This document shows positions 40,401 through 52,600 of a DNA stretch of 64,000 nucleotides, piece by piece; position 1 is the first letter of the stretch; each line of letters starts with the position of its first letter. Under the pieces are notes generated by a model. That model searched no databases. It had not been told where the DNA came from and worked only from the letters and a program-made list of their open reading frames with translations. The position numbers and the translations under genes are program-made. The stretch lies in assembly GCA_013365325.1 (NCBI GenBank), contig JABVXV010000018.1, positions 1 to 64,000 of the forward strand, in the 5' to 3' direction. Source of the stretch: Dipetalonema caudispina (taxonomy: Eukaryota > Nematoda > Chromadorea > Rhabditida > Onchocercidae).

Positions 40401-42137
40401 TCTAAAATTACTACATTTCCTGATAGAGTTTCCATGACGATCACTCCGCTTGTCATTATTACTTCATCAGATAGCTACAAAAATTCCGTATGATACATTT
40501 ATGCAGAATTCAACTGTGCAACTTTCCAATCGATCATCCAATAAAACCTAAAGGCAATCGTTTCCATTTTCCCTCGAATTTATTGTTAGACAAATTCTAA
40601 TTTTCTGCTATAATTCAGTTAATTGCCCATAATTTTATCATATTTGAATGATGACAAGAAAATTTGAAATTTTAAAGATTGGCCATTTCTTGGAAAGAGA
40701 GGGTCAGTAAGTGAGGAGGAAAATGGTGGATATTGAGGTCATCAATGGTTGCTCGTCACGAAATCTTTGACAATATATATTTATAACTAATATTTTTCCC
40801 TGTCACCTTTTGCAAACATGTTCTTGTAAATGATTTGATTCATTTCATTTATATTTCCCTATAAATTAATGGTCTTTTATTTCAAAAACTATGAATTTGA
40901 AAGTAATAAGGTTTGACCATAAATTGTATTTCAACATTTTCAAGTTCATATCTTCTCCGGAGGGAAATCATCTCGGATTCTGTGAAGCGCGTATTTCTTC
41001 GCCTTAATCTGCAACTTCATTAGCAGCAGATAAGTCATCAACTAGTTATTTCCTGAATTATTTGCTAGGGTAAACAAGATGAATTTAGCATATTGAATTT
41101 ATTGTGAATAATCAGAATAGGTAAAATGACATTTGAAAATTCCAATCTTCGAAAAGTTAATAATTTTCAAGGAAATTTAAAATTCTTTTTGATTGTGAAT
41201 CAAAATTCCAAGTCATAAAACAAACGCTGTTGCATATTAATGATATGAAATGCGACATTTTCATGTGTAATACAATTTATATAGCATAAATTGGAATTTT
41301 AAAAAGGATATGCTAACTTTCAAAATACTGCTAAATTTATTTATTCCATATCATAAACTTCGGTTCAATTTTAAAAATGTTTTTTTTTTTTTTTTCACAG
41401 GCGAATTTGAGTACCATATTTCTATCTCTTTCAACATGATTTTTTTTCACCTTGAATGCTTCCCGTGTATAATTTTCGGATTAAAATTTGTCCTAGAATT
41501 CTTGAAATACAATAAATTTGATATGCCCATCCATTTCTTCCAAGTACTATTAGAAGTACTCTCATTTACTTCCGATACTTCTCAACATTCACTTTACTCA
41601 TTCTCTGATACAAGCACAACTAAATTTCAATTTAATTTTCTTTACTGTTCGCAAAACAAATCCTACATTAAGCTTTAACTTCTACTGATTGCATACCTTT
41701 CAAAATCGATCATATCGGATGGATTTATGTAAGCTATCAAGAAGGGCAACACTTAACTTTTCAATCTTATTTTTCAGTTTCAATTGAAATTTTTAATTCG
41801 ACCATATCTTTTTGTTTGAATGTACTTCTCTGTTTACTCATTTTGATGCATCGATTTTAAATATTTCGGTTGGTATACCAACATCTCTTGCAATCGAAAT
41901 AAATTTCAAATCTTCTTGAAACTCAATTCCAATTGTTCCTTTGCGTTTGGTTCTGTATGAAATAGTTATTGAACAAGAAATTTCCTGGACAAGTACAGTG
42001 AAAGAAGCGCAGAGGAAAAAATCATTCTTAACCTATTCAAATTTACCTGACCAGGAGTCTAAAGTGGACAAGGACAATATTTATTTTAACATTAGAAACC
42101 ATATCGTATCCTTTAAAATATTCAACGCTGTTTAGGA
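37449..42137. other. Long intergenic region between divergent K2P and Kunitz genes
   Basis: This 4.7-kb AT-rich stretch should contain both promoters. Several open frames occur (for example 38625-38966 and 41310-41678), but they are rich in Phe, Lys and Ile from AT bias and show no known domain. I see no supportable gene or repeat family. Confidence 0.55.
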
Positions 42138-42670
42138 ATGATATATTCTTCGGTATTAACTTTGCCTATATTCTTGTATAATTTATTGAATGCTACTCAC
42201 TCACCAGATCCACCAGTATTTACCGATGTACAGCATTACCCATGCATTTGTTACCTCCCACCAGGTTTGCTATCTTCTCAGTCTCGAGATGGAATATTTA
42301 ATGATTTGTAGAAAAACAAGAAATATTAAGTTGTGTTACAGATAAGATGATTTTTCAGCGAAGTTTAACTGAATGAATATTATCAACATGAGTAATATCG
42401 CAATGAGAATAGTAATAAAAATATTTCAACTATCATGAGCACTTATTCATCGATGTTTCCTTTTAACCATAAATTATTGCAGACTCAGGACTATGTTCAG
42501 TTGAAGAAACGAACGATGAGATAATAAACAGGGATAAACTGCAAGTGCGTTATTATTTTGATCCAGTTACCGAAAAATGTTATCCATTCGGTGCTCAGAA
42601 TTGTGGCGGTAATGAAAATAGTTTCGAGAACCTTAGCAAATGTCAGAGTGTTTGCACAAAACATAAATAA
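42138..42670 (+). CDS. Small secreted single-domain Kunitz-type protein
   Basis: Exons 42138-42264 and 42483-42670 give 104 residues. A TTTAG acceptor-like site ends two bases before the ATG. Residues 1-19 form a signal peptide (MIYSSVLTLPIFLYNLLNA), so the mature protein is probably secreted. Six Kunitz cysteines are present: C38, C47, C75, C83, C96 and C100. The spacings of 8, 7, 12 and 3 between them match the BPTI family, and RYYFDP, CGGNENSF and PPDSGLC are typical. Two features are odd. There are 27 residues instead of about 15 between the second and third cysteines, just after the reactive site. The P1 position is Ser48, not Lys or Arg, so trypsin inhibition is unlikely. A seventh cysteine (C36) has no obvious partner. 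The target is unknown. Confidence 0.87.
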
Positions 42671-43502
42671 ATTTTACCAGATAATTTCAACAGTAAAATT
42701 AACCATATTTCAAAGTTGAAGGATATAATATACCTTCTTCCTCACTTTCGTAGTAAGGCGTGTTGTTGAATCATACAATCATAGAGAACTGAATTATTCA
42801 GAAGCCTTACTAATTTTAAAGCGGATCAATTCGACCTGCACAAAATTTATATATGCGGACAAATGAAATAGACTGAAACTTCTACTCTTAAAAGATCACT
42901 TATCATTTTAAGCCGCTTAAATTAATTAATAATTTTCGGGGATGACTAGAGGAAAATAACAATTTGTTTGAATCTATATGTTGCTTTTACTGTGTCTAAT
43001 TTATAGTGGTTCATATTTTAAACAGGTTGTTGTGTGATAACAGAGTCGTTAACCTTGAAATACACTTTTTTCCCCTCAATAAAAAGTAACAAACAAATTT
43101 AAATCTAATTCAACAAATCAAAGAAAAACCTATTCTTCGATCACAGCAGTAAAAACAACAGAATTATAACACTCATTCAAAGAAATTTAAGGGAATAAAA
43201 ACGACGCTTTTTAAACACACAAAACAAAAAACCACGATAAGCTAGAAGGCTATACGAAAAGAAAAAGTAAAATAACTATAGAATCTACAACTCTGCGAGT
43301 CCAAAAAGGAACAACTGATTTTGAAATAGCATAAATTCTAAAGTCCGAAACGATGTAACCATCTGAAACAATTTTTCACATTTTCAAAAATAAATTAGAA
43401 ATGAATGCATAGACAAAAACAATTGGTACTGTCAAAAAAAAAAAAAAAAAAAAAAAAAAAATTCAAATGATTGGAGAGTCGATATCACACGTAAGTACTT
43501 GA
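42671..43502. other. Convergent 3' spacer between Kunitz and TMEM258 genes
   Basis: It contains a 28-base poly-A run (43434-43461), which is a poly-T downstream of TMEM258 on the minus strand. Nothing else is recognised. Confidence 0.5.
43434..43461. repeat. Poly-A homopolymer tract (28 bases)
   Basis: A pure A run in a 3' intergenic spacer. Its length may be unstable between assemblies. No transposon-like target duplication was noticed beside it. Confidence 0.85.
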
Positions 43503-44056
43503 TTAAATGTAGATCCCTGTCCAAAGCATAAGAAAAACTGAACCAAACCCAAGGAACAGCGCTGCAACTGATGAAATTAACAATTCTTTCACGAGAACTC
43601 GAGTAAACTTCGTCGAAGTTACCTAGAACACAATGAGGTGAAAAATCAATTACTAAACATAATGAACTATCATATAATAAACACCTGGAACTGTCAGATG
43701 AGAAAGGAAAAGGAGATAAAAACGATAGATAGTCTAATGAATAACAACCTCATAAACGAAGAACCAAGCCATAAAAAAGAGGCCTATTGCGAGCAGTAAC
43801 ACAGCTAGCTGCGAATATAATGAAGGATTCACCTAAAAATTTTCATTTTAATTAAGTTCCGATTCAAAACTGTCGTTGAAATCAATATAAACTACAATGC
43901 AATTTACACCATACTTTTACGTCAACAGACACACGCCAAGGAGTCAAAGCCACTAAAAGCTTTACAAATTTCTATATGAACTGATAAAATTGACAGTGTC
44001 AAATGAATCCTTACCGGTCCGACGTACCGTTCCATAGACAACAAATCATCAGTCAT
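43503..44056 (-). CDS. TMEM258: TMEM258/OST5-like oligosaccharyltransferase subunit
   Basis: Exons in minus order 44015-44056, 43749-43832 and 43503-43622 give 81 residues, against 79 in human. The protein is a small two-helix subunit of the oligosaccharyltransferase complex in the ER membrane and supports N-glycosylation. Conservation is nearly complete: [16 protein letters not shown], the first helix [20 protein letters not shown], the loop [16 protein letters not shown], and the second helix ending [17 protein letters not shown] acceptor-like site lies 9 bases before the ATG, suggesting trans-splicing. It lies about 0.8 kb downstream of SERINC on the same strand. Confidence 0.95.
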
Positions 44057-44851
44057 TTTTTGGATCTGAAATTACGAAACATTAAGAAACGAATTGAGTT
44101 TGTCTCAGTTTAAAAGACTGTATGTTTTTGTGTGACCAGACATTACGAGAAAAATATGCAATGCACACCTTAGAAAAGTCAGAGATACTTAAAACGTAAG
44201 CTTTCAAGATTAGAATTAAAAGTACTATGGAGCCTTCCTTGTTCTTATTATGCCACAATCCGTAATTTATTTCATTCAAGGCAAAAAAACGTTACGTGGC
44301 TGAGAACGATGTGATACAGCAGAAAAAAACGAAAATGGATAAATGTTTTATCACATAATTTATGGAGAAAAAGAAACGAGGTTTTGCACATTTTGGTGCT
44401 ATAGAATGGAACACAGTTTTATGGTTCCGTAGAAAAAGAAAGATCATGTTTTATGTCAAAAACCGGATCAAGCAGTTGGTCGATTCGAGACTGATTGAAA
44501 TGAATAATAGCTTTTTTTCAAAATCACAATTAATGCTTTCACCAGAAAGAGATGAATGGGCTGACCATAAAGCATATAGCAAACATATGTGAGGGAGATA
44601 ATGGATCAAGCACTCAAGACATATATAATACTTAAGTACCGATAAAATATACAAGTATTTATCTACAGATTAAAACGAAAATATAAGAAAAATTATATTT
44701 CAATAGAGGCAAGAAAAGTTTTTTCCGATCGATACTAAAAATAAGTAAAGAGAAGCGGAAAGAGAATTATGAAATTATGTACAAAATCTTAATCTGCGAA
44801 ATGAAATTTCGAAATCCACTTCAACTTTGCACGGGACTAATTTTTTCAGTT
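44057..44851 (-). other. Spacer between SERINC stop and TMEM258 start
   Basis: Both flanking genes are on the minus strand. Open frames such as plus 44362-44592 have no recognisable domain. The spacer either holds a separate TMEM258 promoter or separates two genes of an operon; the sequence does not decide. Confidence 0.45.
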
Positions 44852-47800
44852 TCAGGAAAAATCACGATCCGGAAAAATTGCTGGTGCTGCAAGCGTCCAT
44901 GCGTAAATTGAAACGCAAAGCCAAGAAGATACAATTTTCACCCATACCGCTGCCATATTGCTGTTTAGATGACGCAAGTCACTATCCGGCCTTAAATAGG
45001 ATTTCAGTATCAGGGAAAAACTATGCAAATCTAACTAAGTTAACAAATTGTGATTACTTATGCTTAAGATCAACAGATTTGACAACAATCTTCTTTAAAT
45101 GTTTATGAAACAACTTACTTGTACCAGCATGTGAGAGTCATCATTACATACAATGAAGCCAATCCAAATACAAAGTGGAAAAATGAGTAGCTATATGAAA
45201 CAGCATCTGACTCATCATCCCAAACACGTCCGCTTTCGAGATTATCTGAAAATTTCATTTCCAATATTTTCTTTCTAAAATAGAAAACTTAAACTGTGCA
45301 TGCAGGTGAAAGTGTTGATCACGTAAACAAATAAAAAATTGAAAATCCTTATTCCGTAAGACTCGATTTTGGAAAATGGGAACAAAGAGATCATAAACGA
45401 AGTTTTGGGATATAACTTGACCCGAATTTTAAAGATAATAACAAAACTTGATTATGTTTTTTTCTGGCATCATAATGATTGATTTCCCTTTAAAAGATAT
45501 CCTGTTGTAGATTCGCAAGAATCTGGATATGAGAAAATATGGGAAAATGCAGGGGCAGTTTGAGTGGAAAAGATGATCAAAAAATATGAGCAGGAAATGT
45601 GCAAAGTCCATTGCAACTTCGCCCTATCACGAATTCCGGGTTTTGAAAAAATTCTTAACAAGGTACATACAGTACGGATCATTTCTAAAAGATTGACAAA
45701 TTGTTGGTTTTTTGTGAATGAACTATGAATAACTATTATTTATGATAGGGTGAAGTGTGATGGACCTTCGGTGGCTGTGATAATATGCTGTTGAGAACCG
45801 TTATCTGCATCATCCACTGTTCCCAGCGATGCGCCGCCTGCAATTTTATTGAAACTCGATGAGGTCCGGAATGATGCATAGAGTATACAGATAAACCAAA
45901 TCAGAAGCGAAACTAGAGATTCAGCTGGCATTGGTGTTCCATAAACATCCTGGAGAACAAAATCATTAACATTAACAACGGATTTCCAAATCAATAGCAG
46001 ATGATGATATTATTGAAACATCGAGAATTATTTATAAGACAGATATAAAGATTATGGTTGAAAGTTTGGATGAAAAAATGAAAAAAAAAATGCATCTCAA
46101 ATTAATAAATGTTCGGACTAAAGATACCTGGCCATGAGGAGTTGTGTGATTGGTAAAAATGTTAATCAACGAAGGATTGCATTCCTTATCTGAAAAATTA
46201 TTAATTTAACATTTTTTTTTTATATTGGAAGACAAGTTCTTCAATTGCATTGAGAACAAAAGAAGACCTGGATTATTGATTAGTGCTGACCAAGTGATGT
46301 ACATTACGTAAAGAGTAATGAAAGATGACTGCAGCAGGCCTGATCGAGGCATTCGCTCCTGTATACGTGGAAGGATCGATAAAACAGAAACTAGCACACA
46401 GAGAATGATATTGAGGGAGATAAATAACTTTGGCATGTGACACGAATTTCCCTGCAATAAATTTTCACTCTTCTTAAATCATATTTTTACAATAACGACT
46501 TCGCAAAAAAGCATGCAACCGATAATCCTTTTCGTGAAAAATAACTCATTGATATGAATGAAATTTATTAGTCCAAAACTTGCCGCAGTGTAAAACATGT
46601 ACATTAGCACGACAGCGCCGATGGCTAACATATATGAGAGAAAGGTGAACATCAACAACCCTGCAAAATTAATTTTGAAGAAGCATATATAAAAACCGAA
46701 AATTTAGAGTTACTGTGGTAACACCATCCATAGATGATTTCGAAAATTCCCAGCAAAACAAAGTATAACTACCTTTCCTCTCCCTTCGAGGAAATTATAA
46801 TCATTATTCTAAGCCTTAATAATGTCCTGAAATTCATTCGGCCTTTAAGGCTCCATTCAACCATACTTGGAGCTAATCACATCATTGGAATCTTTCGTTA
46901 TTTCTGGATGTTAGGCTTATCAGAGTTGATTACACACATGGAGAGAGTGAATAAGGATAGGGGAAAAAACAACTTATGAAATTGAACAATATTTCAAGAA
47001 TATCTCTTGAAATTACCACAATAGCAAGCGCGACTTTCATTCTCTTCATATTTTTCCATCCATCCTTCAGCAAGAGAATGAGCAAAATCGACGATCAATA
47101 TAAGCTGTAGGAGGATGAAAATAAAGCCACCGATCAATCCAGCCCACATCAAAGCTAAAAAATAACTCCATCAATTTTCTAACTTCAGCAATATATGAAC
47201 TCAAAGCTACTGTCGAGAGGATCAAAAGAGAAACCAGTAATAAAGACAAAAATGATAATGGATGAAATCACAAAAGAAGAAAACGAACGCGAAGAAATGC
47301 TTCCTGAACTGACATAAAATAATCCGATAGTAATACCAATAACAATCACATATTTGAAGAACCAAAAGCCGTTCTGAATTTTCGACCGTACGTCACGAGA
47401 TGATTTTACCCCCAACATCAAAACCATAAGCGAGAAGAAGAAAATGACCACTGCGCCACAAAGTCTACAAGTTAGGCGAATAATCGTATCTATATCAGAT
47501 CTAAATTTTGCAATCCGAATATCACATCACAACTATTGACATATCAAGTATCACTAAAAAATCCAAATTCACACCTGTAAACAGCCTGAAAACCGACAGC
47601 GTGAGAACAATTTATTCCAGCAATTCCAGCGAGACCTTCACAAAACCAATTCGACTAAAATTAAAAAACGCCACAATAGTAGGAGACTGGAAAACAGTGA
47701 TCTCGTTTATTTAATACTTTTATGGGAGAGAGAGCTAAATTTAAAAAAAGATCAGAACAATAATTCTCTCTAAAAGAAACGAGAGTTTTAAATGAGGTAA

Positions 47801-48487
47801 GCTTACATCAGCAAGTTTAGCTTGTATACCAGGTGCAAGCATCAGACAAGCCATGAATGTACTGATCAACAACATTCCAGCATACATTACTCTGGTAGTC
47901 AACGAGCTTCGGGTGGATGGACATGCTGCGCAACACAAAGAGCATGCCGCACTACCGCAGCAGCATGCTAACTGCAAAAAGAAAATAGTAAATGAAACAA
48001 TACTACAACCGGTATAAAATAGAGTACTGAAAAGCAAACATAGTAACCAGTGGTGTCATAGTAATCTAAATGTCGACGTGAATTCAATACCAAACACTGG
48101 AAGAACATTACAGCAGTCTGTCCAAAACGTCACGATCGAATGACCAATAGACAATTTATCAAAAATGGAAAAGACAGATAGCACGAATTCCAATACATTC
48201 CAGTAATTTAAACATTAGTATGGCAAACAAATTAATGAAAAAGTTTCTATAATAATTTCTCTCGAACAGACTAAGTGTTACATTAGTCGACTACTCACTA
48301 TTTATGTTGTTCTTACTCATATATTACACTTTGATGGTGGTAATTATCCTAGCGACAAAACACATCTTTTGACATTTACTAAATGAGTAAATAGAAAGAT
48401 AACTGTACTGCTAAAACAATTTCATGTAAAAAATGAAATGAAACAAACCGATGAGATACATGCAGGTGTTGCCACAAGTGCACCCAT
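44852..48487 (-). CDS. SERINC: SERINC/TMS1 multi-pass membrane protein
   Basis: Exons in minus order: 48449-48487, 47807-47971, 47575-47654, 47289-47464, 47017-47154, 46584-46660, 46451-46584 minus one base (46268-46451), 46128-46189, 45766-45949, 45119-45245 and 44852-44990. They give 456 residues, normal for the family. SERINCs have 10-11 membrane helices and were named for serine incorporation into lipids; lipid scrambling is another proposed role. Hallmarks are [119 protein letters not shown] and the end [15 protein letters not shown]. The intron after exon 6 has a GC donor (GCAAGT). The exon 4 donor (GTTCGT) and exon 9 donor (GTCCAT) are weak. Reading through exon 9 meets a stop near 45740. 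A TTTCAG acceptor lies 42 bases before the ATG. Confidence 0.92.
46452..46583 (-). other. GC-AG intron of SERINC
   Basis: The 132-base intron starts GCAAGT and ends TTGCAG on the minus strand. Only this junction (YTA then [12 protein letters not shown]) preserves both frame and the family alignment. The nearby GT at GTTTTG would shift the frame. Confidence 0.75.
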
Positions 48488-49614
48488 ACAGACGGTATAA
48501 ATTAATCAGAAAAGGAATCAAAGTAAAACCTGAAATCATTTGAATTATCCTTTAATGAAGCATGCCAATGTTGTTCTTTTGATGGTCTTCTCCGCCCTAT
48601 TACTTAGATTGTTTAAATATTATAATTATAATAATGCGTCCCTGAGAGTACTAAAAAAGAAAAAGATGAATCCCCAAACAACCACATAAGAACAATCAAA
48701 GTTCACACTAACAAAAACATGAAACTCGAAACATAATTTTAATACGGCCCTGTAGTGTTCTATTTTACTTCCACTTCCCCAATTTAATCTGTCTTGTTCT
48801 ATAATGAAAGGTTGGATAGATAAAGAAATGCCACGTTGATTTTAAGGTAGTATGTCCATGGATTCGGTTACTACAATAAAAAAGAACTATATCTCCTATG
48901 CGATGTATATGAATAAGTCGAGGAAGGAGTGCTGATCTCATTATTAAACTGTCTGCTGAGTATATAGAATGAAACCACATATTGATGGGAGTGTACTATG
49001 CAAATCATACGATAATGAAAGCATAGTGCAATCAAGTAGCACTGCATGTACAACCTCTCATCCGCACTGATTTACACTTTGGAAATTCTTTTCCGTTGGT
49101 CCAACGAACCCAACCTTATAAATTTTATTTTGAAGCAGCTTAACTTGACTACATCCCATAAACACGCAATCACCAACTTCAAGTTTACTCGACAGCGCTA
49201 TGAACCGACGATATTCCAGCCTAATTATAACAATACCTTGAAAGCACTGTACTGGGAGCCGTTCATTTTTATGAAGCATTTATTCACAGCAAATAAAGAC
49301 TTCGTAATACACCAGAAGGAAAGGAAGTAATCAATTATTGTATGAGAGAAGATATATCCCATTAACCAATACTTAACTGAAAACAAATCCGTGTATTATT
49401 AAGGGCTATGCAGTTAAGCACAGCCATCAGAAACCAGCTTTAATTTAAATCAAAGAACCAAGACGAATATGGAACATAGTCTAGGACTGAGTGAAGATAC
49501 AAAAATAAAACGAAAAAGTTCAGAAAATATACAAAATGCCAATAATATATGTTTACAAATCAAGAAAACATATAAGCAGAGTAAGATACATATATTTTCC
49601 AGTAAGAAGTACTT
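48488..49614. other. Spacer between sqst-1 stop and SERINC start
   Basis: It contains a TTTCAG acceptor-like site (48530-48531) before SERINC. A 94-residue plus-strand open frame (49046-49330) has no known domain and is not called. Confidence 0.45.
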
Positions 49615-52600
49615 TCAGATGTCGTTTTCGAAATGTTTCGCATAAATAGGATCTTTCTTCATATCCTCGATAACGGCACTAACGTCACCTTTCAAATCCG
49701 CTGCAAGTTTGGTTAGCCAGCCATTACAATTATCGAAACCCATCCCTTCCAACTGTATCACACTAAGTGCAATATGTTCATCTGCAATTTTTTACCGTGA
49801 AAAGCTCTGGTATGATTCGAAAGAAAAATATGAAATTGAGGTGATTAAAAACATTGCATCTTATATGTCCACTAATTGAGCTTTAATGATGAGTTGAGTT
49901 AGCTTTTTAACCATCATTAGAGTGAATGAAAAAAAGTGACCTGGGTAAATGAAATAACAATGTGGATTGTGTGGTCCAGGTTGTGGGACTATGAACGGAG
50001 TACCAGCCATACATTTACCATCAGTGATAACAGGATAGAGTGGTACACCTGAAAACATGCATAACTGCTCAGCATATCTAAGCAAACCATGACAAAGCAA
50101 GATATTGTTAATACATGCCATGTATAAAACTGACATATGCAGCGATTTATACATTTCAGAGTAACTCGGCATTGTTTAAATAAATTTAGGTCATTTAATG
50201 CACTCTACATCTCTACGAAAATAACTGATACTGCGTTCGGGACTTATTATGTATCAATAATGAAATAGTATAAGTAGTGGAGAAATAAATACTTGATTGA
50301 CATTTGTTGCCTGGACTACTGATATCCATCATCGTCCATTCATCAGAAATATCATCGCCAGGAGCGACAGCATCAAGAGTTGGTTCTTTCGAATTTTGTT
50401 CCATTTTTTCTGTCTCCTTATGCTCCGAGATGTGCATCTTCTTCATTGGCACATCCAACTCGTCCGCGATCTATAAACAAAATCGAATGGATCTGAAAAC
50501 ATTATGCTTCAACCTCCTGAACAAATAAATAAAACTATTATAAAGGTAGAGGTAGAAACTACTTGAAACAAAGTTAGCTTCCATATTTCGTACTTGGGAA
50601 GAGAACCAAATTTCGCGAAAAATCCTGCACTTCAACAAACTCACTGCTTCAGCGTTCTGAGCCTTTGGAACACTATTTTTCCGCTTGCCATCATCATTTT
50701 CCGAATCATCAGTGTTCGAAACGTTTATTTTATCTTCCTTTTGTGCATCTTCCTTCTCATCATTAGGTGTATTGTTTTCTGCCGTATCTGTCGCTGTAGA
50801 GTCCTGTGTTTTGGGGATTTTCTCCGAAACACCATCATGCTGTACATCCATATCAACCTCGATCCCTGAAATTACGAAATAAATCAATTTATTTTTACAT
50901 ACCAATAACACCCTCAACGATACTGATACCGATTTCTGATGGTTTCAACAAGATTCTAAAGCTTCTGAGCAAAATCTCAAATGTTCCGACAGTTTATAGC
51001 AGACAGATATGTTTTATTATATATCATCATCGTATCAAATTTGCTTTACACATTCAAAAGTTATAAATTAATTAATATTATAAAGGACTTGCAGTCCTTT
51101 ATAATATTAATCCATCACCATAATGATATGGAAGTCAGTAAAGATAACAAACTTTTTAATGAAGTTGGGTTCAAGAAACAACTGTACTCTTTCTCACAAT
51201 ATAATCACTTCGGAAAGTGGAGATAATTACAAAAATAATACCAAAGTTTGCAAGTGCCTGCTGAATCTGTGTGCCAACTTCTTTCAGATATTCCATGCCT
51301 TGAGCCACAGATTCACGAAACTGTGGTGGAAGTCCATCTGTATTCTCTTTGACGTTCTTTAAAATATGAAAGGTGACAAAAGTTATGAATTTTATTAAAA
51401 GAAAAATGCACCTCTGAGATAGAATCACTTGGTACGAACGCTGATGTTTTCACTTATAGATTATATAAGTCAGTACAATCAATTTTTACCACAGACTCCT
51501 CTTATTCAATGAATGAAAAAACAATATTTCCATTCATTGAACCATAAAAAAAATTAACCTCGGTGAAATGTGTAGCAGCTGCTGCAGCATGTCTTGCAGC
51601 ATGTTTGGCGGCATGCTGTGCAGCAGCACTCGCTGCATTTTGGGCAGCCTGAGCGGCAGCTGCAGCAGTTCGTCCAAAAACACCCTCTTGTGACATTGTA
51701 TCGCGATGACCAAAAGCATGGTTGTGTTGTCGCCAGGTGCGTCTCGGACGCAGATTCTCAACCTTCTGAAAAGGGAAATATTAAAGAGTCAAGTAATTTT
51801 ATCCAAAAATATGCGAAAATAATTACCATCTTTCTTTTCTAATTCTATTAATCCAAAAATCAGGGGTTACAGCTTCGTCCAACTCTTACAACAACTCTGA
51901 TACAGGCCATACGATGAACGTACCATGGTTTTTAGATATAGAAGGGACTTCACCTGACTTCAAAAGAGAACCATTCCACTCCATCCATTTCAATCTCTTG
52001 AAATCGAATGCGGATTCGCTAATTTAATTCGTTAGATCAAGTTTTGCATGTCATTCAGTGAATTTACTTTAAAAATTCACATTTGAAAGATGTTACTTAC
52101 CGGTGTTCGTGGTGTCGCATAGCGAATCAAAGCATGATCTGGATGTGTTCCATCTTTCTCACATTCTTCACATAGATCAAAGTCATCACAAATACAACAT
52201 TTATAACGAATTCCATAAAGTGGCTGATCGCAGCGGTCACATGTAACAAACGGATGGATTTCTTTCTGCAAAAGGCTATAAGCTGAACTAAACAATATGT
52301 TTAAAAAACAAAGCGTTTCCTACGCTATTCCTAACCTCTCCTCATCTAGTTCTAATCTGTGTTAATTCACACTTCTATAAATCGTTCATTACTATCATCA
52401 TAAAACATGATCTAATTCTTCTCAACACATCCCTCAAATAACTCTTAGCACTGACATGTTCGTAACAAAAATACAAAAGCATTTAGAAATATTGTCCCGT
52501 TCCTGAATCTGAGCATTTTTATCCGTTTCATTTTCGTTCCTCTACGATTCAATCATTTTTGAGGTAAAAGACCAGTAAATTTTTGAGGTAAAAGGCAGAA

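Noticed and set aside
40269..40493. Open frame with a hydrophobic, signal-peptide-like start
   Set aside because: It begins with GTG, not ATG, no upstream exon could be joined, and the rest shows no domain.
46491..46583. Use of a downstream GT donor (GTAAAA at 46490) instead of the GC donor in SERINC
   Set aside because: It would leave a 39-base intron, shorter than usual, and insert 31 residues absent from the family.
49046..49330. 94-codon plus-strand frame between sqst-1 and SERINC
   Set aside because: It has an ATG but no recognisable domain or flanking exon signals. It is probably chance.
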